64,000 nucleotides of DNA from Mariniflexile maritimum (GTDB lineage: Bacteria > Bacteroidota > Bacteroidia > Flavobacteriales > Flavobacteriaceae). Within the stretch, counting starts at the first letter, position 1; every line of letters begins with the position of its first letter. This document shows positions 42,462-52,215 of the stretch, one piece after another. The notes under the pieces are model-generated. The model was given only the letters and a program-made list of their open reading frames with translations. It ran no database searches and was not told the origin of the DNA. Location: the NCBI RefSeq assembly GCF_009746565.1, contig NZ_WRPN01000002.1, positions 124,001 through 188,000 of the forward strand, given 5' to 3'. The position numbers and the translations under genes were made by a program.

Positions 42462-43085
42462 ATGGTAAGGTTTTTAGAATTTTTGTTTAAAAGGAAAACT
42501 GCCGTACCAAATACCACCATGAAAAAGTACTTAATAGTTGGGTTGGGCAATATTGGCGAACAATATGCACAAACGCGCCACAATATAGGGTTTAAAATAT
42601 TGGACTATTTTGCGGCACAAGAACATCTTACATTTGAAACCCAAAAATTGGGTGATGTGGCTACGTTTAAACTTAAAGGAAGAACCTTTGTATTCTTAAA
42701 ACCAAGTACCTACATGAATTTAAGCGGAAAGGCCGTTGTTTATTGGTTAACAAAAGAAAACATCCCTTTAGAAAATATGCTCGTAATTACCGACGATTTG
42801 AATCTGCCATTTGGGAATATCCGCGTAAAGACCAAAGGAAGCGATGGCGGGCACAATGGACTAAAAGACATACAGGAAAAATTAAACACCACCTTATATA
42901 ACCGTTTCCGGTTTGGTATAAGCGATGTGTTTAGTAAAGGGCAACAGGTTGATTACGTGTTGGGTAAATGGACTGCCGAAGAAAACGAAAAACTTAAAGA
43001 ACGTTTAGATAAATCTGTGGAACTTATTAAATCGTTTGGTCTGGCAGGCATCAGCATGACCATGAATGCCTTTAACGGAAAATAG
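42462..43085 (+). CDS. pth: Peptidyl-tRNA hydrolase
   Basis: A 207-residue enzyme that frees peptides from tRNA after abortive translation. Signatures: LIVGLGNIGEQYAQTRHNIGF (catalytic His and Asn near 38-40), FLKPSTYMNLSGKAV and ITDDLNLPFGNIRVKTKGSDGGHNGLKDI. The core starts at residue 20 (MKKYLIVG, ATG 42519), so the first 19 residues are an extension; extensions of this kind are common in flavobacterial Pth annotations, and I keep the longer start, with the shorter as the alternative. It ends at a terminator shared with nrdA. Confidence 0.95.
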   Translation: MVRFLEFLFKRKTAVPNTTMKKYLIVGLGNIGEQYAQTRHNIGFKILDYFAAQEHLTFETQKLGDVATFKLKGRTFVFLKPSTYMNLSGKAVVYWLTKENIPLENMLVITDDLNLPFGNIRVKTKGSDGGHNGLKDIQEKLNTTLYNRFRFGISDVFSKGQQVDYVLGKWTAEENEKLKERLDKSVELIKSFGLAGISMTMNAFNGK

Positions 43086-43110
43086 TAGGCCAATAACGGA
43101 ATGTTATAGC

Positions 43111-43150
43111 AAAAACGCTCTCCATTTTTTAAAAGAAGGAGAGCGTTTTT
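43111..43150. terminator. Bidirectional terminator between pth and nrdA
   Basis: Perfect 13-bp arms AAAAACGCTCTCC (43111-43123) and GGAGAGCGTTTTT (43138-43150), with T-runs on both strands. Confidence 0.85.
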
Positions 43151-43167
43151 TTTATTTTTCAAATGTA

Positions 43168-45648
43168 TTATGAACCGCACATGATGCAATCGTCGCCTTC
43201 AGTAGCTTTTGCCTGGGCTATTAACGCTTTCATTTCATCGGCAGTCATGGGCTCTATTTCTTGTGTAGGTTGTTTGTTTGCAAATTTAGCGGCGTTTGCT
43301 TCCGCAATCTGTTTTTTTTGTTCCCGAACCACATTTTGATTGGTCGTTTCTAAGGCTTCGGCCACTGGTTCTTCCTTTTTGGTGGTTTGTAGGGTAAACT
43401 TAATGGCATCAACCGCACTTTTGGTTCGCAGGTAGTACATGCCCGTTTTCAGGCCACTTTTCCATGCATAAAAATGCATAGAGGTTAGTTTTGCCATGGT
43501 GGCACCTTCCAAGAACAGATTTAAAGATTGCGACTGGTCTATAAAATAACCACGTTGGCGCGACATATCAATAATATCTTTCATGCTTAGTTCCCAAACG
43601 GTTTTATAAAGTTCTTTGATATGTTGCGGAATGGCATCGATACCCTGTACAGATCCATTGGCGCGCATAATTTCCTGTTTTAAACCATCGTTCCATAAAC
43701 CTAGTTCAACCAAATCTTCCAGCAAGTGCTTGTTCACGATAATAAACTCGCCTGATAAAACCCTGCGCGTATAAATATTGGAGGTGTAAGGTTCAAAACA
43801 TTCGTTGTTACCTAAAATTTGAGAGGTTGAAGCGGTTGGCATAGGGGCTACCAAAAGCGAGTTGCGAACCCCGTGCATTAAAACTTGTTTGCGCAGTTTG
43901 TCCCATTCCCACATGCCACTTAGGTCGTCATCGTTTAAGCCCCAAAGGTTGTATTGAAATTCGCCTTTGCTTATAGGCGAGCCTTTATAACTTTGGTAGG
44001 GTCCATCGGCCTTTGCTTCTTCCATACTGGCAGTAACCGCCGCAAAATAAAGCGTTTCAAATATATCTTGATTTAACTTTTTGGCTTCATCGCTTGTAAA
44101 TGGCAGGCGCAATTGAATAAACGTATCAGCCAAACCTTGAACGCCTAAACCTATGGGGCGATGGCGTAGGTTGGAGTTTTCGGCTTCTTTTACAGGATAA
44201 TAATTTCTATCAATAACACGGTTTAAGTTTTTGGTCACGCGTTTTGTAATGCGGAAAAGCTCTTTATGGTCGAACTCGCCATTTTTCACGAACATGGGCA
44301 ATGCGATGGAAGCCAGATTGCAAACAGCCACTTCATCGGGCGAGGTGTATTCTAAAATTTCGGTGCATAAATTTGACGATCGGATGGTGCCTAAATTTTG
44401 TTGGTTCGATTTGCGGTTTGCTGCATCTTTGTACAACATATAAGGCGTACCGGTTTCAATTTGCGATTCAACAATTTTCTCCCAAAGTTCGCGTGCCTTT
44501 ATGGTTTTTCGGCCCTTGCCTTCGGTTTCATATTTAGTGTATAGGGCTTCAAAGGTTTCGCTGTGCACTTCGTCCAATCCGGGGCATTCGTTAGGGCACA
44601 TCAACGTCCAGGTGCCATCGGTTTCAACGCGTTTCATAAATAAATCGGAAATCCACATGGCATAAAATAAATCGCGTGCACGCATTTCTTCCTTTCCGTG
44701 GTTTTTCTTCAAATCTAAAAACTCAAAAATATCGGCGTGCCATGTTTCAATATAAATGGCGAAGCTACCTTTACGTTTTCCGCCACCTTGATCCACATAG
44801 CGAGCGGTATCATTAAACACTTGTAGCATAGGCACAATACCGTTGCTGGTGCCATTGGTGCCGCCAATGTAGCTGCCCGTTGCCCGTATATTATGTATTG
44901 CCAAACCAATACCACCGGCAGATTGCGATATTTTTGCTGTTTGTTTTAAGGTGTCGTAAATACCGTCAATACTGTCTTCTTTCATGGTTAATAAAAAACA
45001 GGATGACATTTGCGGTTTTGGCGTGCCCGCATTAAAAAGTGTAGGCGTTGCGTGCGTGAAGTACTTTTTGGACATGAGCTCATAGGTTTCGATAACCGAT
45101 TCCAAATCGTTTAAATGGATGCCAACAGCTACACGCATCAGCATGTGTTGCGGCCGTTCGGCAATGGCGCCATTTAGTTTTAAAAGGTAGGAGCGCTCGA
45201 GGGTTTTAAACCCAAAATAATCGTAACTAAAGTCGCGGTTGTAAATAATGGTAGAGTCTAGTACATCTTTATTTTTCATAATAACCTCATACACATCATC
45301 GGCTAGGAGCGGAGCATTTTTGCCTGTTCTTGGGTTGATATAGGTGTGTAAATCGTGCATGACCTCGCTAAACGATTTTTTGGTATTTTTATGAAGGTTA
45401 GATACCGAGATGCGTGCGGCCAAACGGGCATAGTCGGGGTGTGTAGTGGTCATGGTTGCAGCAATTTCAGCAGCTAAATTGTCAAGTTCGCTGGTTGTTA
45501 CGCCATCGTACAAACCTTCAATAACGCGCATGGTTACTCGTAATGGATCGACCAATTCGTTTAATCCATAACATAATTTTCGTACCCTTGCGGTAATTTT
45601 GTCGAACATTACCTGTTCTTTTCTGCCGTCTCTTTTTACTACATACAT
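43168..45648 (-). CDS. nrdA: Ribonucleoside-diphosphate reductase, large subunit
   Basis: An 826-residue class Ia reductase alpha chain making dNDPs. The N-terminal ATP cone ([20 protein letters not shown]) is followed by the barrel with [32 protein letters not shown] and [16 protein letters not shown] (catalytic Cys set), QNLG, and the C-terminal redox pair in CIMCGS. The text at both ends resembles eukaryotic R1 (human ends CLMCGS) more than E. coli NrdA. It lies 180 bp after nrdB on the same strand. Confidence 0.96.
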   Translation of the reverse strand: MYVVKRDGRKEQVMFDKITARVRKLCYGLNELVDPLRVTMRVIEGLYDGVTTSELDNLAAEIAATMTTTHPDYARLAARISVSNLHKNTKKSFSEVMHDLHTYINPRTGKNAPLLADDVYEVIMKNKDVLDSTIIYNRDFSYDYFGFKTLERSYLLKLNGAIAERPQHMLMRVAVGIHLNDLESVIETYELMSKKYFTHATPTLFNAGTPKPQMSSCFLLTMKEDSIDGIYDTLKQTAKISQSAGGIGLAIHNIRATGSYIGGTNGTSNGIVPMLQVFNDTARYVDQGGGKRKGSFAIYIETWHADIFEFLDLKKNHGKEEMRARDLFYAMWISDLFMKRVETDGTWTLMCPNECPGLDEVHSETFEALYTKYETEGKGRKTIKARELWEKIVESQIETGTPYMLYKDAANRKSNQQNLGTIRSSNLCTEILEYTSPDEVAVCNLASIALPMFVKNGEFDHKELFRITKRVTKNLNRVIDRNYYPVKEAENSNLRHRPIGLGVQGLADTFIQLRLPFTSDEAKKLNQDIFETLYFAAVTASMEEAKADGPYQSYKGSPISKGEFQYNLWGLNDDDLSGMWEWDKLRKQVLMHGVRNSLLVAPMPTASTSQILGNNECFEPYTSNIYTRRVLSGEFIIVNKHLLEDLVELGLWNDGLKQEIMRANGSVQGIDAIPQHIKELYKTVWELSMKDIIDMSRQRGYFIDQSQSLNLFLEGATMAKLTSMHFYAWKSGLKTGMYYLRTKSAVDAIKFTLQTTKKEEPVAEALETTNQNVVREQKKQIAEANAAKFANKQPTQEIEPMTADEMKALIAQAKATEGDDCIMCGS

Positions 45649-45828
45649 ACTTTTGAGCGTTTTTATTTCCTGATACGCCTTCAGAAAATGGGTTAATGAA
45701 TTATTTTAAGTAGTTTATTTATTTTTAAACAGATACTTAGTTTGATATTTTGATGGTTTTTTTGCTGCCATGGACATTTTTTGAGTGCTTTTCACGAAAA
45801 ACTTCTTTTTTACTGGTTGAATTCCCTG

Positions 45829-46809
45829 TTAAAAATCGGCATCAAAGGTAAATTTGTCCTTTTCTTCTTCTTTGTTTAGAACGCCTGCTTTTTGATATTC
45901 GGACACCCGTTTTTCAAAGAAATTGGTTTTTCCTTGAAGAGAGATCATGTCCATAAAATCGAACGGATTGGTGGTATTGTACGCTTTCTCGCAATTTAAT
46001 TCAGTTAGCAATCTATCGGTTACAAACTCTAAATACTGCGCCATAAGTTTAGCGTTCATGCCAATTAAACTTGCCGGTAACGATTCTGTAATAAACTCAC
46101 GTTCAATGTTTAAGGCCTCGACCAAAATTTCCCTAATTCTGGCTTTAGGTACTTTGTTTACCAAATGGTTGTTGTGCAAATGCACTGCAAAATCGGCATG
46201 TACGCCTTCATCGCGTGAAATTAACTCGTTGGAAAACGTTAATCCGGGCATCAACCCCCGTTTTTTCAACCAAAAAATCGAACAAAATGCACCTGAAAAG
46301 AAAATGCCCTCAACCGCGGCAAAGGCAATTAAGCGTTCTGCAAAACTGGGCGATTTTATCCATTTTAAAGCCCAATCGGCTTTTTTCTTGATAGCAGGAA
46401 AATTGTCGATGGCGTTGAACAGTAAATCTTTTTCCTTTTCGTCATTAACGTAAGTATCGATTAAAAGGGAATAGGTTTCACTGTGGATATTCTCCATCAT
46501 GATTTGAAAGCCGTAAAAAAACTTGGCTTCGCTATATTGCACTTCATTTACAAAATTTTCGGCTAAATTTTCGTTCACGATGCCATCACTGGCTGCAAAA
46601 AAGGCCAAAATATGTTTGATGAAATAACGCTCGTCGTCATTCAATTTGTTTTTCCAGTCTGCTAGGTCTTGGTGTAAATCGATTTCTTCAGCAGTCCAAA
46701 AACTGGCCTCCGATTTTTTGTACCATTCCCAAATATCATGATGTTGGATGGGGAAAATAACAAAACGATCTTTGTTTTCTTGTAAAATGGGTTCGACTTG
46801 CTGAGACAT
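45829..46809 (-). CDS. nrdB: Ribonucleoside-diphosphate reductase, small subunit
   Basis: A 326-residue di-iron tyrosyl-radical subunit. Metal and radical blocks: [47 protein letters not shown] (the radical Tyr is in FFYGF, as in eukaryotic R2), then [17 protein letters not shown], and the C-terminal FTFDADF that docks on NrdA. The frame is open to 46851, but ATG 46809 ([16 protein letters not shown]) starts the family text. It precedes nrdA by 180 bp. Confidence 0.96.
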   Translation of the reverse strand: MSQQVEPILQENKDRFVIFPIQHHDIWEWYKKSEASFWTAEEIDLHQDLADWKNKLNDDERYFIKHILAFFAASDGIVNENLAENFVNEVQYSEAKFFYGFQIMMENIHSETYSLLIDTYVNDEKEKDLLFNAIDNFPAIKKKADWALKWIKSPSFAERLIAFAAVEGIFFSGAFCSIFWLKKRGLMPGLTFSNELISRDEGVHADFAVHLHNNHLVNKVPKARIREILVEALNIEREFITESLPASLIGMNAKLMAQYLEFVTDRLLTELNCEKAYNTTNPFDFMDMISLQGKTNFFEKRVSEYQKAGVLNKEEEKDKFTFDADF

Positions 46810-47058
46810 TGAGGTGTTTTTTAAAATGAAGGTTAAACAAAAAAGTATCACTTAGTGAAGCAACAAAGATTCAAAAATGATGTTAGAAATGAAAGGTTTA
46901 GTTATAAACATTGTCGAGAAGTTTTTAACAATTATTAAAAACACTCAGTATGAGAAGTTTACAAAATGTTTAGGTTAAATAATTGAAAAACAGAAATATA
47001 ACGTTTTAAGAAAAGAAAAAAGTTTACAGAAAAAATACAGTTTTTAACTATAAAACCC

Positions 47059-47658
47059 TTATTTTATACGAGGTTTAGAGCTTTTTTTTTCAATTAACAA
47101 GTTGTTTGCCACCTGTTCCAATTCGGTGTACCAAGCTTCGCCAAACTTTCTAATTAAGGCTTCCTTTACAAACTTATAAATAGGAACTTGCAGTTCTTTG
47201 CCCAATGCGCAAGCATCATCGCAAATTTCCCATTTATGGTAATTGACTGCTGAAAACTCGCTATAATCTTGCACGCGAATGGGATACAAATGGCAAGAAA
47301 CGGGTTTTTTCCAAGAAATCTCACCTTGGTTGTAGGCTTCCTCAATGGCACAAAGCGCCACGTTGTTTTTATCGAAAATAACATAAGCGCAATCGGCACC
47401 ATCAATTAGCGGCGTTTGCAATTCGCCTTCTTCAGAAGTTACAAAAACCCCTTGTGCTTCTATGGCCTTGATGCCTTTTTTGCGCAAAAACGGCTTAACT
47501 TTTGGATAAATGGCTTTCAAAATTTCCACTTCTTCGGTTTCCAAAGGCGCACCCGCATCGCCATCAATACAACAAGCGCCCTTGCAAGCGGAGAGGTTGC
47601 ATAGAAAATCCTTTTTTATTATGTCTTCTGAAACGATGGTTTTGCCTAATTGAAACAT
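47059..47658 (-). CDS. DUF3109 family protein
   Basis: A 199-residue cytosolic protein. Cys residues are arranged as CNLSACKGACCID (residues 21-33), ADCAYV, VALCAIEEAY, CHLYPI and CDDACALGK, the pattern of the DUF3109 (YkgJ-like) family, which probably binds an Fe-S cluster or zinc. No reaction is known. It is a single gene; the region of 249 bp upstream of nrdB separates them and marC is divergent. Confidence 0.85.
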   Translation of the reverse strand: MFQLGKTIVSEDIIKKDFLCNLSACKGACCIDGDAGAPLETEEVEILKAIYPKVKPFLRKKGIKAIEAQGVFVTSEEGELQTPLIDGADCAYVIFDKNNVALCAIEEAYNQGEISWKKPVSCHLYPIRVQDYSEFSAVNYHKWEICDDACALGKELQVPIYKFVKEALIRKFGEAWYTELEQVANNLLIEKKSSKPRIK

Positions 47659-47732
47659 ATTTTAAGTGTGTAGGAGTTGACAAAAATAATGAAACTTTAG
47701 CGTTTAACCCCATACATATTAACTACAATGCC

Positions 47733-47740
47733 TACTTTTG
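47733..47740 (+). promoter_or_regulatory. Candidate -7 box of marC
   Basis: TACTTTTG, 26 bp before the ATG at 47766. The -33 is weak. Confidence 0.4.
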
Positions 47741-47765
47741 TAGCGAAAGTGTAAAACGCAAACCT

Positions 47766-48353
47766 ATGCAACTTAATTTAAGAGAAATATTTACGGCCTT
47801 TATGATATTGTTTGCCGTGGTTGACATTGTTGGCAATATTCCCATTGTAATAGATTTAAGGAAAAAAGTAGGCAACATAAACAGCAGGAAAGCGGCCATT
47901 ATTTCTGGGGTTATCATGATTTCTTTTTTGTTTTTGGGCAAAAGCATTTTAACCCTTATTGGTATTGACGTTAACTCGTTTGCGGTGGCGGGGGCATTTA
48001 TTTTGTTTTTTATTGCCTTAGAGATGATTTTAGGAATTACTCTTTACAAGCATGAAGAACACACCTCAAATACAGCTTCGGTGTTCCCATTGGCATTTCC
48101 GCTCATTGCAGGCCCCGGAAGTTTAACAACCTTACTTTCATTAAGGGCCGAATTTAAAACGGAAAACATTATAGTAGCCATTATATTAAACGTTATTGTT
48201 ATTTTTATTGTTTTAAAAACATCGCGAACCATTGAACGTTTTTTGGGGCCAAATGGCATCAGCATAGTTAGAAAAGTATTTGGTGTGGTTTTATTGGCCA
48301 TTGCCGTTAAGCTGTTTGCACATAATATAAAAGCCTTATTTGAAATTATATAA
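47766..48353 (+). CDS. MarC family integral membrane protein
   Basis: A 195-residue six-helix membrane protein. The opening MQLNLREIFTAFMILFAVVDIVGNIPIVI and the mid block PLAFPLIAGPGSLTTLLSL are MarC signatures. Function is unsettled; the original antibiotic-resistance link was withdrawn. The frame stays open to 47502, but that stretch lies antisense to the DUF3109 gene; the ATG at 47766 gives the family N-terminus. It is followed by a small membrane gene and an FAD gene in a tight operon. Confidence 0.9.
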   Translation: MQLNLREIFTAFMILFAVVDIVGNIPIVIDLRKKVGNINSRKAAIISGVIMISFLFLGKSILTLIGIDVNSFAVAGAFILFFIALEMILGITLYKHEEHTSNTASVFPLAFPLIAGPGSLTTLLSLRAEFKTENIIVAIILNVIVIFIVLKTSRTIERFLGPNGISIVRKVFGVVLLAIAVKLFAHNIKALFEII

Positions 48354-48365
48354 ACCAAATTATCC

Positions 48366-48569
48366 ATGAAAATTTTAACCATTATAATGAGCCTGCTCGC
48401 TTTGGCACTCATCATTTTCAACTTTACAAAGATAAATTTTGAAGCACCTTTTAAGGGCGAAAGCGCTGTTGCATTGATAACCATTTTAGCATCGCTTTGT
48501 GCGGTACTTATTTTGGCGATTTTAACCATATCAAAGCGAATTGAACAGAAAGTAAAAGAGCGTCGTTAA
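48366..48569 (+). CDS. Small two-helix membrane protein
   Basis: A 67-residue protein with two transmembrane helices (residues 4-20 and 35-55, ITILASLCAVLILAILTI) and a basic tail KRIEQKVKERR. No named family is recognised. It starts 12 bp after marC and its TAATG overlaps the next start by one base, so it is a real gene by context. Confidence 0.75.
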   Translation: MKILTIIMSLLALALIIFNFTKINFEAPFKGESAVALITILASLCAVLILAILTISKRIEQKVKERR

Positions 48570-49171
48570 TGTTTGATGCGTTAATAATAGGCGGTGGAGC
48601 AGCGGGTTTGCAATGCGCATTGGTTTTAGGATCTGCGGGAAATAAGCCGTTTGCCGCAAACAAGCGTATAGGTATTGTTGTTCATCAAAAAACATCGCAT
48701 TTACAGACCGCACTATTTAACAATGTGCTAGGGTTGGAACCCGGAACTACGGGCACATCGATATTAAAAAAAGGAAAGCAACAATTAAAAGCCTTATATC
48801 CGCAGGTTGAACAGATTGAAAACGAAAAGGTTTTGAAACTTTCAAAACATGAAGGTGTTTTTAGTGTTGCAACCAATAAGCATGAGTACAATGCTGAAAT
48901 AGTGGTTGTTGCTGTTGGCTATACCAACTTAATGACCATAAAAGGGTTGGAGCAGTATGTGGCGCCCCACCCCAGAGCCGAGCTTGAAAAAGACCGCATT
49001 TGGTTAAAGAACACCAATCATTTAGTTGAGAACAACCTGTATGTTGCTGGTTCGTTAGCGGGTTGGCGCAGCCAGTTTGCCGTATGTTCGGGTAGTGGCG
49101 CACAGGTGGCTACCGATATTTTAACACTTTGGAACAATGGAAAACATGTGAAGGTGCATGATAAGATTTGA
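48569..49171 (+). CDS. Single-domain FAD-dependent oxidoreductase
   Basis: A 200-residue flavoprotein resembling the FAD half of thioredoxin reductase. The dinucleotide loop is ALIIGGGAAGLQCALVLG, followed by GLEPGTTG and VVVAVGYTNLM, and the C-terminal block NLYVAGSLAGWRSQFAVCSGSGAQVA. The separate NAD(P)H domain of classic reductases is missing, and this short length recurs in the family, so it is not obviously truncated. The partner is unknown; linked to marC by operon. Confidence 0.85.
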   Translation: MFDALIIGGGAAGLQCALVLGSAGNKPFAANKRIGIVVHQKTSHLQTALFNNVLGLEPGTTGTSILKKGKQQLKALYPQVEQIENEKVLKLSKHEGVFSVATNKHEYNAEIVVVAVGYTNLMTIKGLEQYVAPHPRAELEKDRIWLKNTNHLVENNLYVAGSLAGWRSQFAVCSGSGAQVATDILTLWNNGKHVKVHDKI

Positions 49172-49289
49172 TTCTGTTTTGTCTTGCAAAGGTTTGAAGA
49201 AAAAAGGGGCTTTCAAATGTTCAGGGGGTTTTCAAGGAACCATGTAGAGATTTTTCAGGTGTTTCCGAAAACGGATACAGCTTTTAAAA

Positions 49290-50879
49290 CTATTTCCTTT
49301 CACTCAACTTAATAACCTCTTCAATCATGATGTCGCTTTTGTTTAAAACCTCATCAAAGGAGCCGTTGCCGTAAAGTTGGTCTGCCAAAGTAGCTTTTAT
49401 ATATTCCTTTACTTCATCTTGGTAGGCTACAAAGGTTATTTTGGCTTCGGTTCTTAAATTCAAATAATCTTGGAAAGCGTACACCATATCTGTGGGAACT
49501 TCAAAAGAATCAATAAAATCTTGTCTGGCAATACCTTCATACATTTTTCTGTTTTTATCCAATGTTTCAAAAACAAAATTTCCAATATACCCATAGTTTT
49601 GCAAGAAAGTAAGCGTTTGGTTTTGCATGGCATCGTCAATAGGCACAAAAACATCGGGTATGATGCCGCCGCCGCCATATACAATTTTGCCTTTTGGGGT
49701 TTTGTATTTTAAAGAATCGGCCACTTTTATTTTATCTGGGTCCAATAACTCGCCGCTATCCAACCGTTCGAAATACTCGTCGTAATAATCCTTATTGCCT
49801 TTGCTGTAAGGGCGTTGTATGGAGCGTCCTGTGGGGGTGTAGTATCGTGAAACCGTTAAGCGAACGGCACTGCCGTCGCCCAAGTCCATTTCGCGTTGTA
49901 CCAAGCCTTTGCCATACGACCTGCGACCAACAATGGTGCCTCTATCATTATCCTGTAACGCACCGGCAACAATTTCGCTCGCCGATGCGGAGTTTTCGTT
50001 TATAAGTACAAAAATGGTACCGCGTTCAAAATCGCCTTTGCTTGTGGCATAGTTTTTTTCGATACTGCCATGTTTGTTTTTGGTAAACAGGATGAGTTTG
50101 TCATCTTCTAAAAACTCATCTACAATTTGTTCGGCAATGCTTAAAAACCCACCAGGGTTATCGCGCAAATCGAGAACCATTTCGGTGGCACCAGCAGCCA
50201 GTAGTTTATCGAGCCCTTTTTTAAATTCTTTATAAGTGGTTTCGGCAAATCGGTTCACTTTTATATAGCCTAATTTATGGGTAAGCATGTAAGCCGCATC
50301 TACACTTTTAATAGGAATGTGTGAACGCTTTATGGTGAAATTAAGCAATTTTGGCTCGCCCTTTCTGAACACCTTTAGGCGCACCTTGCTATCTAAAGGG
50401 CCTTTTAGTTTTTTTACCAAATCGCCATCTTTAAATTTGTTTCCATAGAGGGTATCGCCATCGGCAATCAAAATTCGGTCGCCTCCCTTTATGCCTGCCT
50501 TGTCGCTAGGGCCATTTTCGATGGCTCTAATAACGGCAATAGAATCGCGATACGGATAAAAGCTTACGCCAATACCCACAAAATCGCCTTTCATGTTTTC
50601 GGCTACACTTTGCATTTCTTCCTTGGTAATGTAAACCGAATGTGGATCGAGGTTCTCCAAAATACCGTTTACCGTAACATCAACGATGCTATCGGTATTT
50701 ACATTGTCAACATAGTCGTAATCAATATAGTCTATAAGTCTGTTGAGCTTGTCTTTTTTGCTGTTTTTGGAAAATAGTTTATCGGAAGAATCGCTAAAGT
50801 TTAATTTTCCGCCAATAAAAATGCCCGCTGCTACGGCAACGCCTATAATTAATGGCAAATATTTCTTTTTATATGGCAT
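49290..50879 (-). CDS. S41 family C-terminal processing peptidase
   Basis: A 529-residue periplasmic protease. An N-terminal signal anchor (LPLIIGVAVAAGIFIGG), then a PDZ domain (about 80-170, VGIGVSFYPYRDSIAVIRAI, GPSDKAGIKGGDRIL), then the S41 catalytic domain with Ser in NENSASASEIVAGAL and Lys in VGRRSYGKGLVQ. The C-terminus is a helical extension of about 100 residues. Tail-specific proteases of this type remove tagged or misfolded envelope proteins. It overlaps the dCMP deaminase gene by one base. Confidence 0.93.
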   Translation of the reverse strand: MPYKKKYLPLIIGVAVAAGIFIGGKLNFSDSSDKLFSKNSKKDKLNRLIDYIDYDYVDNVNTDSIVDVTVNGILENLDPHSVYITKEEMQSVAENMKGDFVGIGVSFYPYRDSIAVIRAIENGPSDKAGIKGGDRILIADGDTLYGNKFKDGDLVKKLKGPLDSKVRLKVFRKGEPKLLNFTIKRSHIPIKSVDAAYMLTHKLGYIKVNRFAETTYKEFKKGLDKLLAAGATEMVLDLRDNPGGFLSIAEQIVDEFLEDDKLILFTKNKHGSIEKNYATSKGDFERGTIFVLINENSASASEIVAGALQDNDRGTIVGRRSYGKGLVQREMDLGDGSAVRLTVSRYYTPTGRSIQRPYSKGNKDYYDEYFERLDSGELLDPDKIKVADSLKYKTPKGKIVYGGGGIIPDVFVPIDDAMQNQTLTFLQNYGYIGNFVFETLDKNRKMYEGIARQDFIDSFEVPTDMVYAFQDYLNLRTEAKITFVAYQDEVKEYIKATLADQLYGNGSFDEVLNKSDIMIEEVIKLSERK

Positions 50880-51310
50880 TATGCTTTTAAGTCTTCTATT
50901 AATTTTAATTCTATACCTGCTTTTTCAAGGAATTTTAATCCGGAATCGTCTTTGTAGGCTTCATGGTACACCACTTTTACGATACCGGCTTGATGGATTA
51001 ACTTGCTACACTCCTTGCAAGGAGACATGGTTATATAAAGCGTTGCGCCTTTGCAGGATTGGGTTGATGCGGCGACTTTTAAAATGGCGTTGGCTTCGGC
51101 ATGTAGCACGTACCATTTTGTGTAGCCTGCTTCGTCTTCACAAAAATTCTCAAACCCCGATGGCGTACCGTTATAGCCATCAGAAATAATCATGCGGTCC
51201 TTAACAATAAGCGCACCAACTTGCCGGCGTTTGCAGTAGGATAGTTTGCCCCATTCCTGGGCAATTCGTAAGTAGGCTTTGTCGTACTTAAGTTGTTTAT
51301 GGTCTGGCAT
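50879..51310 (-). CDS. dCMP deaminase family protein
   Basis: A 143-residue zinc hydrolase. The zinc and catalytic residues are in LHAEANAILK (His and Glu) and SPCKECSKLI (two Cys). The NGTPSGF substrate loop is also present. dCMP deaminases make dUMP for thymidylate synthesis; a ComE-type role in competence is a close alternative for the family. It is co-transcribed with the S41 protease (1-bp overlap). Upstream -7 box candidate CAAAATTA (51355-51362, plus strand). Confidence 0.9.
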   Translation of the reverse strand: MPDHKQLKYDKAYLRIAQEWGKLSYCKRRQVGALIVKDRMIISDGYNGTPSGFENFCEDEAGYTKWYVLHAEANAILKVAASTQSCKGATLYITMSPCKECSKLIHQAGIVKVVYHEAYKDDSGLKFLEKAGIELKLIEDLKA

Positions 51311-51602
51311 TTATTTTAATTATAATTTGGGTGTTACCCTCATTGGAAAACGTGCAAAATTAAAAAAAACTTTACAGTAATTCGTATTGGGCTTTTCGTT
51401 GCAATCTTTTGCTAAAAAGCAAAAGGGTTTTTACTTTAAATGTGTAACATTCACGAATTCCTTATTTTAAAAATAGTCATCAATGAGAAATCCTTAACGC
51501 AAACAATATAACGAATATACTGGGTTCGTATTTTAATTACAACGCAAGTTCGTTAAAGTTTTATGAAAGTTTGTGTAAATGGAACGGTTAATTTGGGTTT
51601 TT

Positions 51603-52192
51603 TAAAGAACACCCCTAAAGTCCCCTCAAGGGGACAACTTGATTGATGGGTTTTTGTGGGTAGTTTGGATTGAAAGGAATTGAAAAGATTGAGTTTGCCC
51701 ATTTTAAAAAGCACACCCCTGAAGTCCCCTCAAGGGGACAACTTGATTGATGGGTTTTTGTGGGTAGTTTAGATTGTAAGGAATTGAAAAGGTTGAGTTT
51801 GCCCATTTTAAAAAGCACACCCCTGAAGTCCCCTCGAGGGGACAACTTGTTTGATGGGTTTTTGTGGGTAGTTTGGATTGAAAGGAATTGAAAAGGTTGA
51901 GTTTGCCCATTTTAAAAAGCACACCCCTAAAGTCCCCTCAAGGGGACAACTTGATTGATGGGTTTTTGTGGGTAGTTTAGATTGAAAGGAATTGAAAAGA
52001 TTGAGTTTGCCCATTTTAAAAAGCACACCCCTGAAGTCCCCTCGAGGGGACAACTTGTTTGATGGGTTTTTGTGGGTAGTTTAGATTGAAAGGAATTGAA
52101 AAGGTTGAGTTTGCCCATTTTAAAAAGCACACCCCTGAAGTCCCCTCAAGGGGACAACTTGGTTGATAGGTTTTTGTGGGTAGTTTGAATGG
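51603..52192. repeat. Six-copy 104-bp tandem repeat array with conserved hairpins
   Basis: Six units in head-to-tail order; the marker TCCCCT starts at 51621, 51725, 51829, 51933, 52037 and 52141, a constant 104 bp. Each unit has a perfect stem GTCCCC/GGGGAC with a TCAA or TCGA tetraloop (copies 3 and 5 TCGA), then AACTTG-TTGATGG, GTTTTTGTGGGTAG, and an AAAAAGC-like end. The first and last are partial. Open frames on the minus strand are by-products: 104 is not a multiple of three and each copy shifts frame. The 51311-51602 stretch before it shows nothing I can identify. Confidence 0.9.
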
Positions 52193-52215
52193 AAAATAAG
52201 ATAATTTCAACTAAA

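Noticed and set aside
46849-46859. TCACTTAGTGA palindrome upstream of nrdB as a regulator site
   Set aside because: A single 11-bp palindrome that does not match the NrdR box; too weak to call.
47502-47765. N-terminal extension of MarC
   Set aside because: It runs antisense over DUF3109; family text begins at ATG 47766.
48569-49171. Pseudogene of thioredoxin reductase
   Set aside because: The protein is short but its FAD motifs and end are complete and it is operon-linked; better read as a short family.
51603-52192. CRISPR array
   Set aside because: Units are 104 bp end to end with no variable spacers, and no cas genes are near.
51615-52210. Minus-strand open frames with text like FKMGKLNLFNS through the repeat array
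   Set aside because: The 104-bp unit shifts frame each copy, all frames repeat the same junk text, and none has a promoter, family match or unique start.
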